From Cymodocea nodosa (lineage: Eukaryota; Streptophyta; Magnoliopsida; Alismatales; Cymodoceaceae), in assembly GCA_036874045.1 (NCBI GenBank), contig CM072340.1, positions 5,037,001 through 5,101,000 on the forward strand: 64,000 bases of DNA, written 5' to 3'. Positions 46,901-58,550 of the stretch are shown here, piece by piece (the stretch's first letter is position 1; each line of letters opens with the position of its first letter). The notes beneath the pieces are model-generated. The model saw only the letters and a list, made by a program, of their open reading frames with translations. It did no database searches and was not told where the DNA came from. Position numbers and translations under genes: made by a program.

Positions 46901-47540
46901 CATCAGAAGCTAGAGCTCCTAATTGAACATCATCATTTTTTAAATTAATTTCTTCCTGATCTCCTTCTATATTTATGCTTTCACTTTCTTCTAAAGTTTC
47001 AAAATTGATTTGCCTATTTAATTCTTCTTGAATCACATCATCTAACATATCTCCTTCATCCTCTAAAAAGTCTATGGTATGTAAGGACATTTCTAACTCC
47101 TCAAACCTTTCTAGTTTAAAAATATTTAATTGAGTATCCTCATTACCATATGCTAATTTCATTACTCCAGTTTTACAATTTATAACAGCCCTTGATGTTG
47201 CTAAAAATGGCCTTCCCAAAATTAAAGATGTATCACTATTTTTATGCATAATTTGTTGGGAATCCAAAATTACAATATCAATAGGATATATAAAATTCTT
47301 GATTTTAATTAAGACATCCTCTATTTTTCCTCTAGGGTATCTTATACTTCTATCAGCCAATTGAATAACCGTACTAGTAGGAGTTAAGCCCTCTAATCCT
47401 AAGGATGCAAATATATCACTTGGCATAACATTTATACCTGCACCTAAGTCTATTAAGGTTCTTTCTATAATGGTATTTCCTATGGTGTATGATATAACAG
47501 GGATTCCAAGATCAGATAACTTTTTAGGAATTTGTGGCAA
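43992..47540 (-). pseudogene. Gypsy B pol: protease, RT, RNase H, integrase
   Basis: A single 3.5-kb frame broken only by a few stops (about 46459, 45673, 45229, 45190, 44536, 44272). Protease: 'TLIDLGAGINVMPSDIF', 'SLILGRPFLATSRAV'. RT: 'SPIHVVPKKSGLTVI', 'FCFLDGYSGYNQIPVALED', 'MPFGLCNAPATFQRC', active site 'FMDDFTVYGN' intact. RNase H: '[14 protein letters not shown]', '[13 protein letters not shown]', '[10 protein letters not shown]'. Integrase: zinc-binding region 'HFGSGKTAAKIL...CLRCQQIG'-type, core 'WGIDFMGPF', 'ISDRGTHF', '[11 protein letters not shown]'. Compared with A, five of the stops are TGG or CAG turned to TAG. Catalytic residues are in place. Confidence 0.92.
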
Positions 47541-48660
47541 AAATAGTAACTACTTTGCTCAGCTAAAAAGACCTTTCTAAGAACTTTTCGCTCTCTTTTC
47601 TTAGTACACCAATCCTTCAGAAATTTAGCACAAGGTGGCATATTCTGCAATAGATCTAACAAAGGAATGTTAACTTGTACTTTTTCAAAAATTTCTCTTA
47701 TTTTTTCTTGTTTTTCAGGAATTGTTTGTTGTAATCTTTCAGGATAGGGTGCTAAAGATTTTGATTTCAAAGACTCTTTTTCTTTCAATTGATTTGTTTG
47801 ATCATTTTTAGCTTCAATTACAAATTCAGATTGTTTTTCAGTGATTTCTAGATTTTCAGCTATTATATTTTCATTATCATTTTGATTTTTACTCTTGTCC
47901 ACCTTCATATCATTTTCATTTTGAGTTCTTGGTGGTATATCAGTTCCAGATCTTAATGTTACACATACATCTTCCAGATTTTCGTTACTTTCATGATGTT
48001 TTTGTATATCATTTTCGTGATTATGATCTTCAATTGTTTTTAGTTTTAAAGTGCATTCTTTAAATTCTCTTACATTTGTGTTTTCTGTTTGTTGTATATT
48101 TTGCAAGTTGTGCAGGTTTATAACATTATAATTTTCATTGTCCTGTTGCAAAACTTGTATTTTCATTGCATTTTTATCTAATGCTTTTAATTTTGTTTCC
48201 AGATCATTTAATTTCATTGCATTCAATTTTTGATCAATTTTCTTTTTGGCTTTTTCAGTTTCGTAAATCATATCCTGTTTAGGTTCTGAATATGCCTCCT
48301 TATAGTTTAGTTGGTTGACTTCTTGTTGTTGACACACAAAGTATTCTAGTTTGTCCAGATTTTGCTCTATACTATGCTCCAGTCTGTCATAGCTATCCCA
48401 AACTTCAATGTCTCTCATCATATTACACATTCTATACTGACCATCAGTTGGGTAAACTATAGGATTCTCATACTCGGCTCTATTATATTGAAGATAATTC
48501 ATTTGTTGTTCATGGGATCTATCAATCTGTAAATGTCACAATTTCAAACAATCAGAAATGTCGTGTCCTTCAAAATCACAAAATTCACATATGCTAATTA
48601 AAGGTTTCAGAAATCTTTGAGCATAAGCATATGCCATATTCTCAATTATAGAAGAAAACA
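47480..48660 (-). pseudogene. Gypsy B gag linker without capsid-type domain
   Basis: From about 48640 reads 'MAYAYAQRFLKP', then a CCHC knuckle 'CEFCDFEGHDISDC' (about 48570-48610), a stop, then a 340-residue open stretch: coiled-coil segments, 'VCVTLRSGTDIPP', 'PYPERLQQ', 'CAKFLKDWCTKKRER'. Loss of one base near 47548 relative to A shifts the frame into protease. The usual gag capsid-type region (as at 6130-7450 in A) is missing between the primer site and this linker, about 80 bases apart. Confidence 0.8.
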
Positions 48661-48726
48661 CACAACTCTGACTATTAAAATGAAACAGCTCTAACAGTTG
48701 CTTATATCTATTCAATTCAGTTCAAT

Positions 48727-48744
48727 TCCCCAACAACGGTGCCA
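48727..48744 (-). other. Primer binding site of gypsy B (tRNA-Asp type)
   Basis: The minus strand reads TGGCACCGTTGTTGGGGA, seven bases after the LTR end at 48752. It is close to the Athila site TGGCGCCGTTGCCGGGGA. Here it is single, not tandem as in A. Confidence 0.85.
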
Positions 48745-48751
48745 TAAAACT

Positions 48752-50601
48752 TGTTCGTGTTTTCCCAGCACTACACTAGAAAAACTTGGATTTGTTACTT
48801 CTATTTTTACCTAGTTAATTTATCTTTATGCTTATTCTTTCTTTTAGAAGTAAACAAACAACCTTTAATACAATTTAGATATTAATTCCAATTTGTACTT
48901 TAACTACAAGTGCACAGTATCTATTGTATCAGTGTGCAAGTACAGGTCGATCCCATAGGGAATTGCTGACGAATTTAAGAAATGTTTGATTGTGAACAAT
49001 TCAAATTTATATTCAATAAGCACTCCGTTGAGTTATAGTTAACTCAACGGACTAAGTTCATTGAGTTATTGATAACTCAACGGACTATCCTCGTGGACTT
49101 AAGTTAACTCCACGAGCCTCTCTTCTTTATAATACTACTAATTACAAAGGAATTCAGCCAACCATTGGGCGATTCCACAGATTGTAAATAACATCAATTA
49201 AGCTTTTTAATGCTAGTTAACATTGGATTTATCATTATGCAATACTAACATTCAGGTGATTCAAACAGTAACCATTAAAATCTTTAAGTTGTTTTGTACG
49301 AACCAATTTCAGTAAACTGTAAAATTAAAACTAACATAAAACAATCATAAAATTGATACAGATAACATTAATCACAATACAACACCAACAATACAACACT
49401 CAAATACAACATACAAACAAAGATAAATTGTTTTTGGTATTTTTGTTTTGATGTGATGGGCGAAAGGTGAAATGTAAAGTAATTTCACTTGACAGTAAAT
49501 ACTTCCGACACTACTTGCAACGCGATTACACCACTGAAAATTGAACCACTTACAATTCTGTCTCCTCTCCCTATAGAATCGCGAGTCTAGAATTGCAAGA
49601 TGATCTCCTCTTCAGCATACAGGCATCAACCCGAAGCCAAGGCTAAAAGCTTTACGATCTCCTGAAATATGAGTCGACGCTTGGTGAAAATGTCTTCCCT
49701 TCCCGCGACGCGATCACTCCTCACAGTGGTTGTCAGGCACTGTGTTTGGCTCGGAATCGACCCGACATCAGGCAAGTATCCTCATAGACCTCCGATGATT
49801 GGTGATTATGGTGGTGATATGATGGTTGGTGTGATACTTCGGAGAATCGTTGATACTGTCTACAGAAAGCTTGGTGCTCCTCTGTATACACTAGCCATCC
49901 ATCAATCACACACGTTCTTTTTTTTTCTTCTTTTCTTTTATATTTCTTCAGTGGTAACTACTTCTGCTTGAATGGTCGGTTGGATTTCCTTCCTTCAGAT
50001 CAACGGCGATGATTTCTTTCTCCCTACGCGATTGAATTCCTGCGTGATACGTGCAAACGCGGTTTTTCCTTCCAACTATCTGTTCCTGCAACCGCTATAG
50101 TGGCATATTAGAAAATATATAGTCCATAGAGTTACAGATAACTCAACGGACTTCCTTCGTTGATTTAACTATAAAACACGTGCAAAAATAACAACTTAAG
50201 TTTATAACGCTAACCTAACATGTTGCCTTAGTGTATTTTCATGTAACTCAACGTGTGCAGTTATACTAACTTAACGAGTTATAACGTAAGTAAATCTACC
50301 AGCTCTCAACACGTGTCAGCAGCAATTTAAACATAAAATAACATTCCGAAGAGTTACAGGTATAACTATCCGATGCTTAGATGCATTTTCGGATACTTAA
50401 GAATTTCACAGCCTACAATTTATCGACAGTTCATAAATGTGCTAAATTAACATTAATTCCCCAAAATTAAGCAGATTCTTCAATTAAAGCATATAACAGT
50501 GCAATTATAACATAATGGCTTAATTCTCATATGATAAGCTAAATATTATGCAATTAACCATCATTTAACCGTTAATAATATGCACTTTTTCATTCTAAAC
50601 A
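48752..50601 (-). repeat. Gypsy B 5' LTR
   Basis: TGTTTAGAATG at 50601 to ...CGAACA at 48752, 1,850 bp. Homologous to the A LTRs but shorter. Its U3 has 'taactatccgatgcttag' units (50350-50400) and then 'gcaaaaataacaacttaagt' plus the TAACTTAACGAGTT array (50170-50320), which match copia X LTRs. A second array at 49020-49125. Confidence 0.88.
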
Positions 50602-52326
50602 GGCATCCAACTTGGTTTTGAGTTTTATAGGTTAGTAAACCATGAAATCAAGATGGATTAAAGAGGGAAAAAGTGGGCCATTGGATGTAACTTATTGGAG
50701 ATCAAGCAACAAAAGCCTAGACTATTTAAAGTATTTGACCACTCAATCCTAGGCTATCTCCTCCTCTTCCAACACATTGCAGTTGATGGTTCTAGCCATT
50801 CCAACATCTCCATCCGGAAAGTCCTATCTTCCCCTTGATCTTGAACAAGCTCCCTTCAAGAGTGGTGAGCCTTGGCGTCTTCCCCTCTTCTTAGAAGACA
50901 CCTTCTCTTCAATTCATACGGCCATACGTTAGGATCTCCTTGGGCGTTGATCTTGGTGGATGGGAGGCTCGTATGATTGATTTGGAGTAGAGCAAAAGGT
51001 TAGGATCTTTAGGGTTGAGTCATCGGAAGCACCATTCTTAGATGTGGAAGCCCAAGTTGTGGGTCTTGGAGGCAAGATCTTAAGGACGTGCACCATTCTT
51101 CTTCAAGGCAACCCTAGAAGCTTCACTTGGACGTGCTACAGGTGGTGACAGCCCTGTGGAGCATCAATTTCAAGGACTTTGGGGAGTTATTGCTTGAAGA
51201 AACATGGAAGATTAAAAGGAATGATGGAAAGGAGAGATCCTCATACTAGTTTTCATGTTTTATAATTCTATACGTATGAGTATAGTTTGAGTATGTGGAA
51301 GAACGAAATTCTATGCATAAATCTTTGTTTCAAATGTTCTAAATTAAAGATCATATATTGTTTTGATGTTAATTGATATAAGAATTGAGTTCATATCATA
51401 TGTATAGTTTGAATGAATGTGATGATGTGAATTGTGAAGGTAGTTTTCCATTTCTTAGATGACCAGATTGTTAGTAGTTTTTGTTCAAATTGTATCCACT
51501 TGTTCATCATCTCTAAATTCCGTTTTTTGTTTTGTTTTGTAAGTATAATGAGTGTAGAACAAGTTTACAAAGTTTTAGAATTTATTAGAATATTTTTCGA
51601 AGATTTTCAATTTTATTTGGTAAAGGTATTAGCAGTTTTGAGTCTCTGTCTAGTGCTAGTTTTGAGCTCAACGCCTATGTTGTGCTTGCATCGTGTATTT
51701 TGTGGAATTCAGTTTTATAAATTTTCCTTGTTAGTGTAACAGATCTACATTTAAGGCGTGCTTATTTCGTAGCGTTTGACGGAGATTTGATTTTTGCACT
51801 AAAGGTGCGTTTTTGGAAAGTTTCCATAGCTGTCTGCGCCCCTTTCTTAAATAAGATATTGCTAGTGTTTTAATTTGAGTTAATCCATGAAATCACTGCC
51901 ATTTTAAAGATATTCTGAGGATCTTCCAATCGTTATTTATTTTGGATTTTTAAACGTTCAAGTTGGAAGTTATTAGAGTCAAAAGTCGAGCTTAAATTCT
52001 GTGATTTCAAGATTAATACTCATTGATTTCTTGAATATCTTATCATAACTTAAGAATTAATTGAACTTTGGGGTAATCTTATAAACTTTAATTGTGCTAT
52101 GAATTTTGTATATTAATATTAAGTAATTAGATTTTAATTATGAGTTAGTTTAATGTGGATATTTAATCGGATAATCATTTTAATAAAATTTATTTAAGAC
52201 AAACTCCTTGTGGATTCGACCCGTACTTGCACATGCTTATTACAATGGGCACCATGCACTTGCGATTATAAATGTAAAATTTGTGCTTTTGCCGTTAATT
52301 TAACAACACATAAAAGCATTACACTT
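50602..52326 (+). repeat. Gypsy C 5' LTR, 5' edge lost
   Basis: No coding potential in 1.7 kb, but an LTR-like order: TATA-like 'actatttaaagtatttgacc' (50721-50740), an exon-like transcribed stretch, AT-rich sequence, and near the end 'ctccttgtggattcgacccg' with 'caccatgcacttgcgatt', phrases usual at the 3' end of Athila/Tat LTRs. A weak primer-site-like 'tttgtgcttttgccgtt' follows at 52280. Probably the 5' LTR of the plus-strand gypsy element whose pol is at 60118-62802; that link is inference. Confidence 0.6.
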
Positions 52327-53229
52327 GGATCTCTGAAAAATTTCCTGCAAAATAAACTTTCTTGTCCAAAAAAACTTTTCATCAATTGTAATAAGAAGTC
52401 ATTACTTTAATGTTAACTAAACGAGTAACATAAGTAGATATTAACTTAACGTTTCTAACTTAACGAGTTCCTCATCTGCCAATTCACATGATAAGTACTA
52501 TAGCTAACTCAACGAACAAAGTCTGTGGTGTTACGCTAACTCAACGATTCAGCTTCGTGGTGTTATGATAACTCAACGAACCATCTCCGTTGTGTTATAG
52601 ATAACTCAAAGAACTAGTAATAAACAAATATTTTTATAATAAGAATTTTACCATATGCAAAAATAACAACTTAAGTTTATAACGCTAACCTAACGTATTG
52701 CCTTAGTGTTTAATATAGCAACTCAACGTGTTTAGTTATGTTAACTTAACGAGTTAAACATGTGCAACTCACGTGATACAATATAACATTCCTAACTTAT
52801 AATTTCACCACGTGTACAACACTAACTTAACAAGTTCGCCTCTTCTTTTACTCACTAACTTAACGAGTTCTCACGTGACCTATTTTAACCTTTAAGCCTC
52901 TAACTCAACGAGTTCTCACGTAACCTCTATACAAATAACACTCTAACTTAACGAGTTGTTTAAACGTGCACTATTCATGATACAGAAGATATAACTTTAA
53001 AACATATCATGCTTTTCAATAAAAACACACTTTAACTTAACATTTAGTTAAATGAGAAATTAATGCAAAGAAACGACTAGTTATTTAACTGTATAATTTC
53101 AGATCCAATACAGACAAGTATTTATATCAGTAAGCTTTTTTTGTATTAATTGATGTTTTTAATTTCTATTCACAAGCAATAGTAATTGAGCAAATATGAT
53201 TACCTTCATTCAGCATACATCAACAATCT
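52327..53229 (-). repeat. Copia family X LTR, 5' portion, minus orientation
   Basis: Reverse complement of 37436 to about 38350, starting TGTTGA at 53229 with an 18-bp gap just after. It complements the piece at 172-871: together they span one LTR, and both contain the same 36 bases (836-871 and 52327-52362). The array with CACGTG boxes lies at 52470-52970. Confidence 0.85.
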
Positions 53230-55265
53230 AGATATAATATCTATGTTTTCGCTGAATTTTATGAGTTTAATAGTTTCACGATTTTAAAAAGAAATTGGAT
53301 GCTTAATTGAAACTCAGTAAATTATTTGAAATCCTAAAAGAACTAAAATGTTGATTTTTGGATTAAATGAAATACATATGATCAAGGATACATTTAATTT
53401 GATTGATTAAACTTGTAGAATGATTTATGTGTAAATCTTATTAAACTATAGAAAAAGTATGAGCTTATTGATATGGATTCATGTTTTCAGTAAATTATAG
53501 AAGTAGGATTATTTAAGATTTGTCTTTTATTGCATCTGTATTAATGAAATACGTATATATACTATGTTGAAAAGAAAAAAAGAGGAAAAAAGAGAGAAAA
53601 ACTTTGAGAGTTTATTGATTTGTTTGATCATGAGCCTTTTGTACTTGAGTAGATAGGTATGTAAGGATTGTTGACCTGAAAAATGACTCTTTAAATCTAG
53701 CAACCTAAGATCCTAATCAGATCTGGGATTGTTGACTAAAAGCTCAATACATGGGTACACTAGAAAGCTTTTGTATGGTTCAAGCTTTTCAAATTAACTT
53801 TTAAAGTAAAAATATGCATATACCATTCTAAAAAGATAAAAGTGTTTTGTGAAATACAAATATCTTTTGAATCAAGTATATTTTCTGTTATCTAAGATTA
53901 CTGATGTATGAATCTAGATTAGACTTTTGAAGTTGTTTATTTGAGATACAATTCATTATTCTTCTTTTTTAATCATGTTGAGTTGGATTGTATTTCGATT
54001 CGTATGTAGTTGAAATTTATTCTGGAAATTATATTGGAAAATTCAAGATAACAGATGCTTGAAAAAAAGAAAATGATAATATAATTACAACCTATGTAAT
54101 GTGTTCAAGCTTTAATTTTGCCCATTTTTAATGAATTTTATAAGTAATTTTGCATGATATTATCTATCTATGGTGGATAAATGATATTAATTATGGGTAA
54201 TATAAGTCTTGAAATATAGTGCAATATAGAAATTTAATTAACAAGTGCATCCCCCATTGAATATAATTTTACATGGAACACATTGATTTTATTTTGAATG
54301 TCCTAAACTGCTGCTTAAGATACTATGTATTTATTGTAAAATCATAGTAGTATCTTATTGATTTTAAGTAGTTTATCAATTTTAATAGTTTTTACGATTT
54401 TAAGTGGAAGTGTAAATGAAAAACATTAAATACTTCTGACATTCTAAAATTTTGATTAAATGTTTTCTTTGAATCAAGGAAAATGCATATGATCATGCAT
54501 AAATTTGACTTAATTGATTAAACTTGTAGAATAAGTTATATGTAACTCATCTTAAACTATTAATCAAAAGTATAAGCTTATTGAAACTGATTCATATTCT
54601 CAGTACAATCATAGAAGTAAAAATTGTATGAGATTTGTGTTTTATTGCATCTGTATTAATGGAATACATATATACTGTGCTTAAAATGAAAAGTGCTTAC
54701 AAAGTAAAAATCTTTGAGAGTTTATTAATCAGTTTGATCACGAGCCTTTTGTACTTGAGTAGATAGGTATGTAAGGATTGTTGTCCTGAAAAAGGATTCT
54801 TTAAATCAGGCAACATAAGGTCCTGATCAGATCTGGGATTGTTGACTGAAAGCTCATTACACGGGTACATTAGAAAGCTCTTGTATGATTCAAGCTTTTC
54901 AAACTAACTTTTAAAGAAAATTATCAATATTTACTGTTTTGAAAAGAAAAAGTTGTTTCATTAATTACAGATATCTTTGAATCGCATATAGTTTATACCA
55001 ATATGACTACTGATTTATTGAATCAACATTAGTACTTTTGAAAATGTTTATTTGAGATACATTCTTTTATTCTCCTTGAATTAATTGAATTGAGTTCAAA
55101 GTTGTGTTTTAATTCATATACAGTAGGAATTGATTCTGGAAATCATTTTTGATGATGTTAGGATAACGGAAGTCTTTGAAAAGAAAATGTAAAAGTATAG
55201 TTATACTTAACATCTATTGTCACTACAAGTATATTTTGTATTTTGATTGAATATATTTGAAGTAT
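53230..55265 (+). mobile_element. Gypsy 3' noncoding sequence, two diverged tandem copies
   Basis: 53230-54110 is the inverse of A 3150-4085; 54115-55250 is a second, diverged copy. Each has 'gagtagataggtatgtaagg' (53648, 54759) and 'gatctgggattgttgact' (53720, 54831). A purine block GTAGGGGGAGG lies at 55272-55282. No ORF. The copies come from the plus-strand end of a gypsy element. Confidence 0.7.
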
Positions 55266-55479
55266 ATTTGTAGGGGGAGGATTAACAATGTCGAAAATAG
55301 ATTAATATAATTTAGAATACAAATCTTAGTTAATCTGAATTAATGTCCTCTTAAAATCTTGATGAAATAATTTAAAAAGACATAAACTATTTTAGATTTA
55401 AAGGACAAAATGTTCAAATAGTTTACAATGTTCTCAAGATAATGTTAAGTTTAGCATGTGTGTTGTTTTCGGAACGTTT

Positions 55480-55790
55480 CAGTTGGAAGCATCCGAAAAT
55501 TGTTGTGTACTAACTAGACATTATGTTAGATAAGGTAACGTGTAAAACTACCTCTAGACAGCGTTTTACTCGTTAGGTTGGCTAACTCAATGAGTTATAC
55601 TTGAATATTTCGGGTACCTTGATTGAATAAAATTTATTCAATATTTATTTAATTTCTAAACCCGACTTCTCTTCACGTTGAGTTATACGCCTAAAAACCC
55701 TATTTAAACACTTATTACACGGGGACTTAGATTATTTGTAAACTTTGTCAAGAAAATCTTTCCCGCTTGTTGTTGTTACAACCTGCGACA
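55480..55790 (+). promoter_or_regulatory. TATA-like box and array before the extra ORF of X
   Basis: CCTATTTAAACAC at 55699-55711, about 80-90 bases before ATG 55791. Upstream are 'actcgttaggttggctaact', 'caatgagttatac' and 'cgttgagttatacgcc' (55565-55692). These match the X LTR version of the unit. Confidence 0.5.
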
Positions 55791-58047
55791 ATGGTCTCTA
55801 AGTTCTACAAAGGTCGTGGCAGAGGAAAAGGCAAAAGCAGAAGAGATGCAAAAGGAAAAGAAATAGAGAATGATGAAGTTCCACGTACTTGGTTCAAGAA
55901 AATATTTTGAGTTGACAAAAGGTTAGCAGAACTTTATAGAGATTACTTCTTTCCTCAGAGAATATTAGATGAAGTTAGACAAGAACTTCAACATACTGAT
56001 GCAAATATTACATACATGGGTATTCGTAGTAAATTTGATAGAGAATACAGAATGAAATGTGCTGAGATTGCATTTTTGGAACAGTATGCAAAATATTTGG
56101 AAAAAGGTGTAGGTTCATCAAATACAACTCCTCAACTCCTATAAACGGTACAAGACTACATGTATTTGAGGAAGAGCATGAATCAGCTCTCCCTACTCCT
56201 TTATATTCAAAACAAGTAGAATCAGATATTGCTGTAGACAAAACAAAAGTTGATAGTCTTCGAAAGGCCGTTGCAATAGTAAGTGCCTTAGAAGAATTAA
56301 AGCAGAAAACTTTTATGGAGCAATTTGAAAAGAAAACAGCAATACTTGAAAAGGAGAAACAAAAATGTTATAGAAGAAGGAAAGTCAGAAAAATTATGTC
56401 TAAGGAAACAAAGTCTATTGAAAAAGGAAAATCAGATAAAAATTTATTTCCAAAGGACAATGTATGTCTAGACATTGTACCTTATTGTGCATCTGATAAA
56501 CTCATCAATTCCGAACACACTGAAACTGATGAAGATAATGAGACTTTATTTTCCCTTGCTAGAAAACTTGAGAAGAAATCCAAGTCAAATATGAGCTCAA
56601 GTTTTTCTATTAGTACAAGTCCTGATGATGTAGAAATTGACAAACCAAAGCATCAGGCACCTGACATTGAACAAGTTGTTGCAAATATAATTGACAATGT
56701 TGAAGCAGTAACTAGTTCAAAGGCTGAATTGTCTAGAGTAGCAGATATTGAAATTGTTAAGACTCTAGAAGAGCTAAAAGTTAACCAGCCTTCTATGGAA
56801 TCTATAGAAGCAGAGTCTGAGAATTCACAGCATGAATCAATGGAATTATCTATTGAACAAAATGAACAAATTACAGAAAGATACATCGATTGTAGAATTT
56901 GTGGAAAAATTGTACTCTGAACATTCTATAGAGACTGAACAGATGAATGTTGAGCATATTGACAATGTTCCTAACACTGTTGAAGCTGAAGAATCAAGCT
57001 TACCTGAGCAACTTCAAGATAATATTTTGGAAGAGGAACAACATGACATTCATTTTGCAGAAGAGGTTCCTGAAGATGAATTAAACTCTGAATCACGGCT
57101 TTAGGTATCACCTTCTTTGTGTACAATATTAAAAATTCAAGGTAATGCAATTCATTTTAGATCTGAAGAAGCATTGCAGAAATACAATAATCTGATTACA
57201 TGTCAGATTCTGCATACTCGTCCAATAAAATTCAGAAATTTGATGGAAATAAGAGATCTGTTTGAGTTTCAAGGTCTCATTAAATTCTTGCCAGTAGGAA
57301 TGAAATGGAAGCAATACACAGAGCTTATTGCAACTTTTTATAACAATTTGGACAAGAATGGAAATTTTCTGAAAACTCAAATAAATGAATAGGAGTTTAT
57401 ATTGTCTCCTGAGTTAATTTTTGAAGTTTTAGGATTAAAGAATGAAGGTGTTGTTGTTACCAACAGATTTGACATAATAAGACAATTGGAATGGAACATT
57501 CAGTCTTTATCAAAAATTCTAGATGTATATTCTAAAATGAGATTAATGGAAAATCTGAATGTAGAGGCAAGATTTATTGCATGCAAATTTATTTCAGAGA
57601 GTTGGACACAATTTGGAAGTCAGCAGAAGCTGTTTATATGCAACTTATGGCCTGCTGAATAGAATTCAAATAAATTGGTTTGATGTTTTTATGTCTCAAC
57701 TACAGCATATGAGTTCAAAGTTATTTTATGGTGATGCTGTATGTAGAATCCTTGCAAGCCAATTGACTTTATCTGACTGGCCCTCTGAAACTAAAGGCAT
57801 GAGAGCATTTAGTGTCAAAGATTTGCAAAAATTCCAGGCCATGCATAAACCTCAACGACAACAACTACAACAACTTGATACAGACCATATACAACAACAA
57901 CAACAAAGTTATTCAGTTCAAGCAGAACAGCAAACCCAGCTACCTCCTGACTTAGATGTAGTGCTTAACGACGTCAGAAATGATATTAGGCATCTAGGAG
58001 ATAAAATATGTAATGCTATAAGTGATATACTTAGGAGAGGTCGATAA
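55791..58047 (+). pseudogene. Extra ORF of copia X, homologous to the gypsy A/B extra ORF
   Basis: ATG 55791 ('MVSKFYKGRGRGKGKSRR'); stop 58047. N-terminal basic, then helical. Residues coded at 57117-57660 match the core: 'IHFRSEEALQKYNN', 'EIRDLFEFQGLIKFLP', 'LSPELIFEVLGLKNEG'. 57577-58047 continues 'LLNRIQINWFDVFMSQL', 'KLFYGDAVCRIL'. The Gln-rich tail ('HIQQQQQSYSVQAEQQ') and 'ICNAISDILRRGR' end it. Broken by stops near 55906, 57102 and 57390 and by frameshifts. Compared with B, identities are clustered in the core, not in the tails. Function unknown. Confidence 0.75.
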
Positions 58048-58550
58048 CTGTTTTTGTTTGTTTCTGAATACAAAATGTAATGTTTGTATTACTTGTTTGA
58101 TTTGATTGAACAATACATTTTTCTGTAAATGTCTTCAATTATTATTCTTGTTTACAGAAAGAGTTGTTGTAATTATATCTCTTATATATATATATATATA
58201 TTCTCTGTAATTATCTTTTTGATTAATGACAAAAAGGGGGAGAAATATTATAAAAAGATGATTATGATCTTAATTGCATATATATATTATAAAAGGAGAT
58301 GCTATTTAAATGGTTATTGTAATCTGACAAATGATAATTAGAAAATTGATACTTATATAATTATTGACATCTGAGAGTTTTAGTTCTGAGAGATAAAATT
58401 TACACAAACAATAGAAATAAGCTTAAGTGAACTTAAGTCAACAAACAAGTTTGTTGAATTAAAAGTTAACCCAACGAAGGTGCTTTGTTGAGTTAAACAT
58501 ATTTCATAATTGATTTAATATGGTTTTGTCATCATCAAAAAGGGGGAGAT
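58048..58550 (+). mobile_element. Copia X 3' untranslated region with two polypurine tracts
   Basis: PPTs at 58231-58243 (AAAAAGGGGGAGA) and at 58537-58549, the latter next to the LTR. Contains an (AT)n run at 58184-58201 and a 'gttaacccaacgaag' / 'gttgagttaaac' pair at 58465-58495. No ORF supported. Confidence 0.85.

Larger units (their letters stand above)
39091..50601 (-). mobile_element. Gypsy element B (Athila-like), 3' end lost
   Basis: Close relative of A in the same order: 5' LTR (48752-50601), primer site, gag linker, protease, RT, RNase H, integrase, palindromic array, extra ORF, F-box ORF, part of the 3' noncoding region. It has no nested insertion in pol, lacks the intron-like interval and gag domain found in A, and stops at 39091 before reaching a 3' LTR. 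Confidence 0.85.

Noticed and set aside
50750..51250. Less AT-rich stretch that might be a host exon
   Set aside because: No ORF of useful length on either strand; position after a TATA-like box within an LTR fits transcribed LTR sequence.
51434..51739. 101-residue hydrophobic ORF
   Set aside because: Sits within an LTR-like noncoding stretch of gypsy C; AT-rich composition explains the Phe/Leu/Ile content and no family is recognised.
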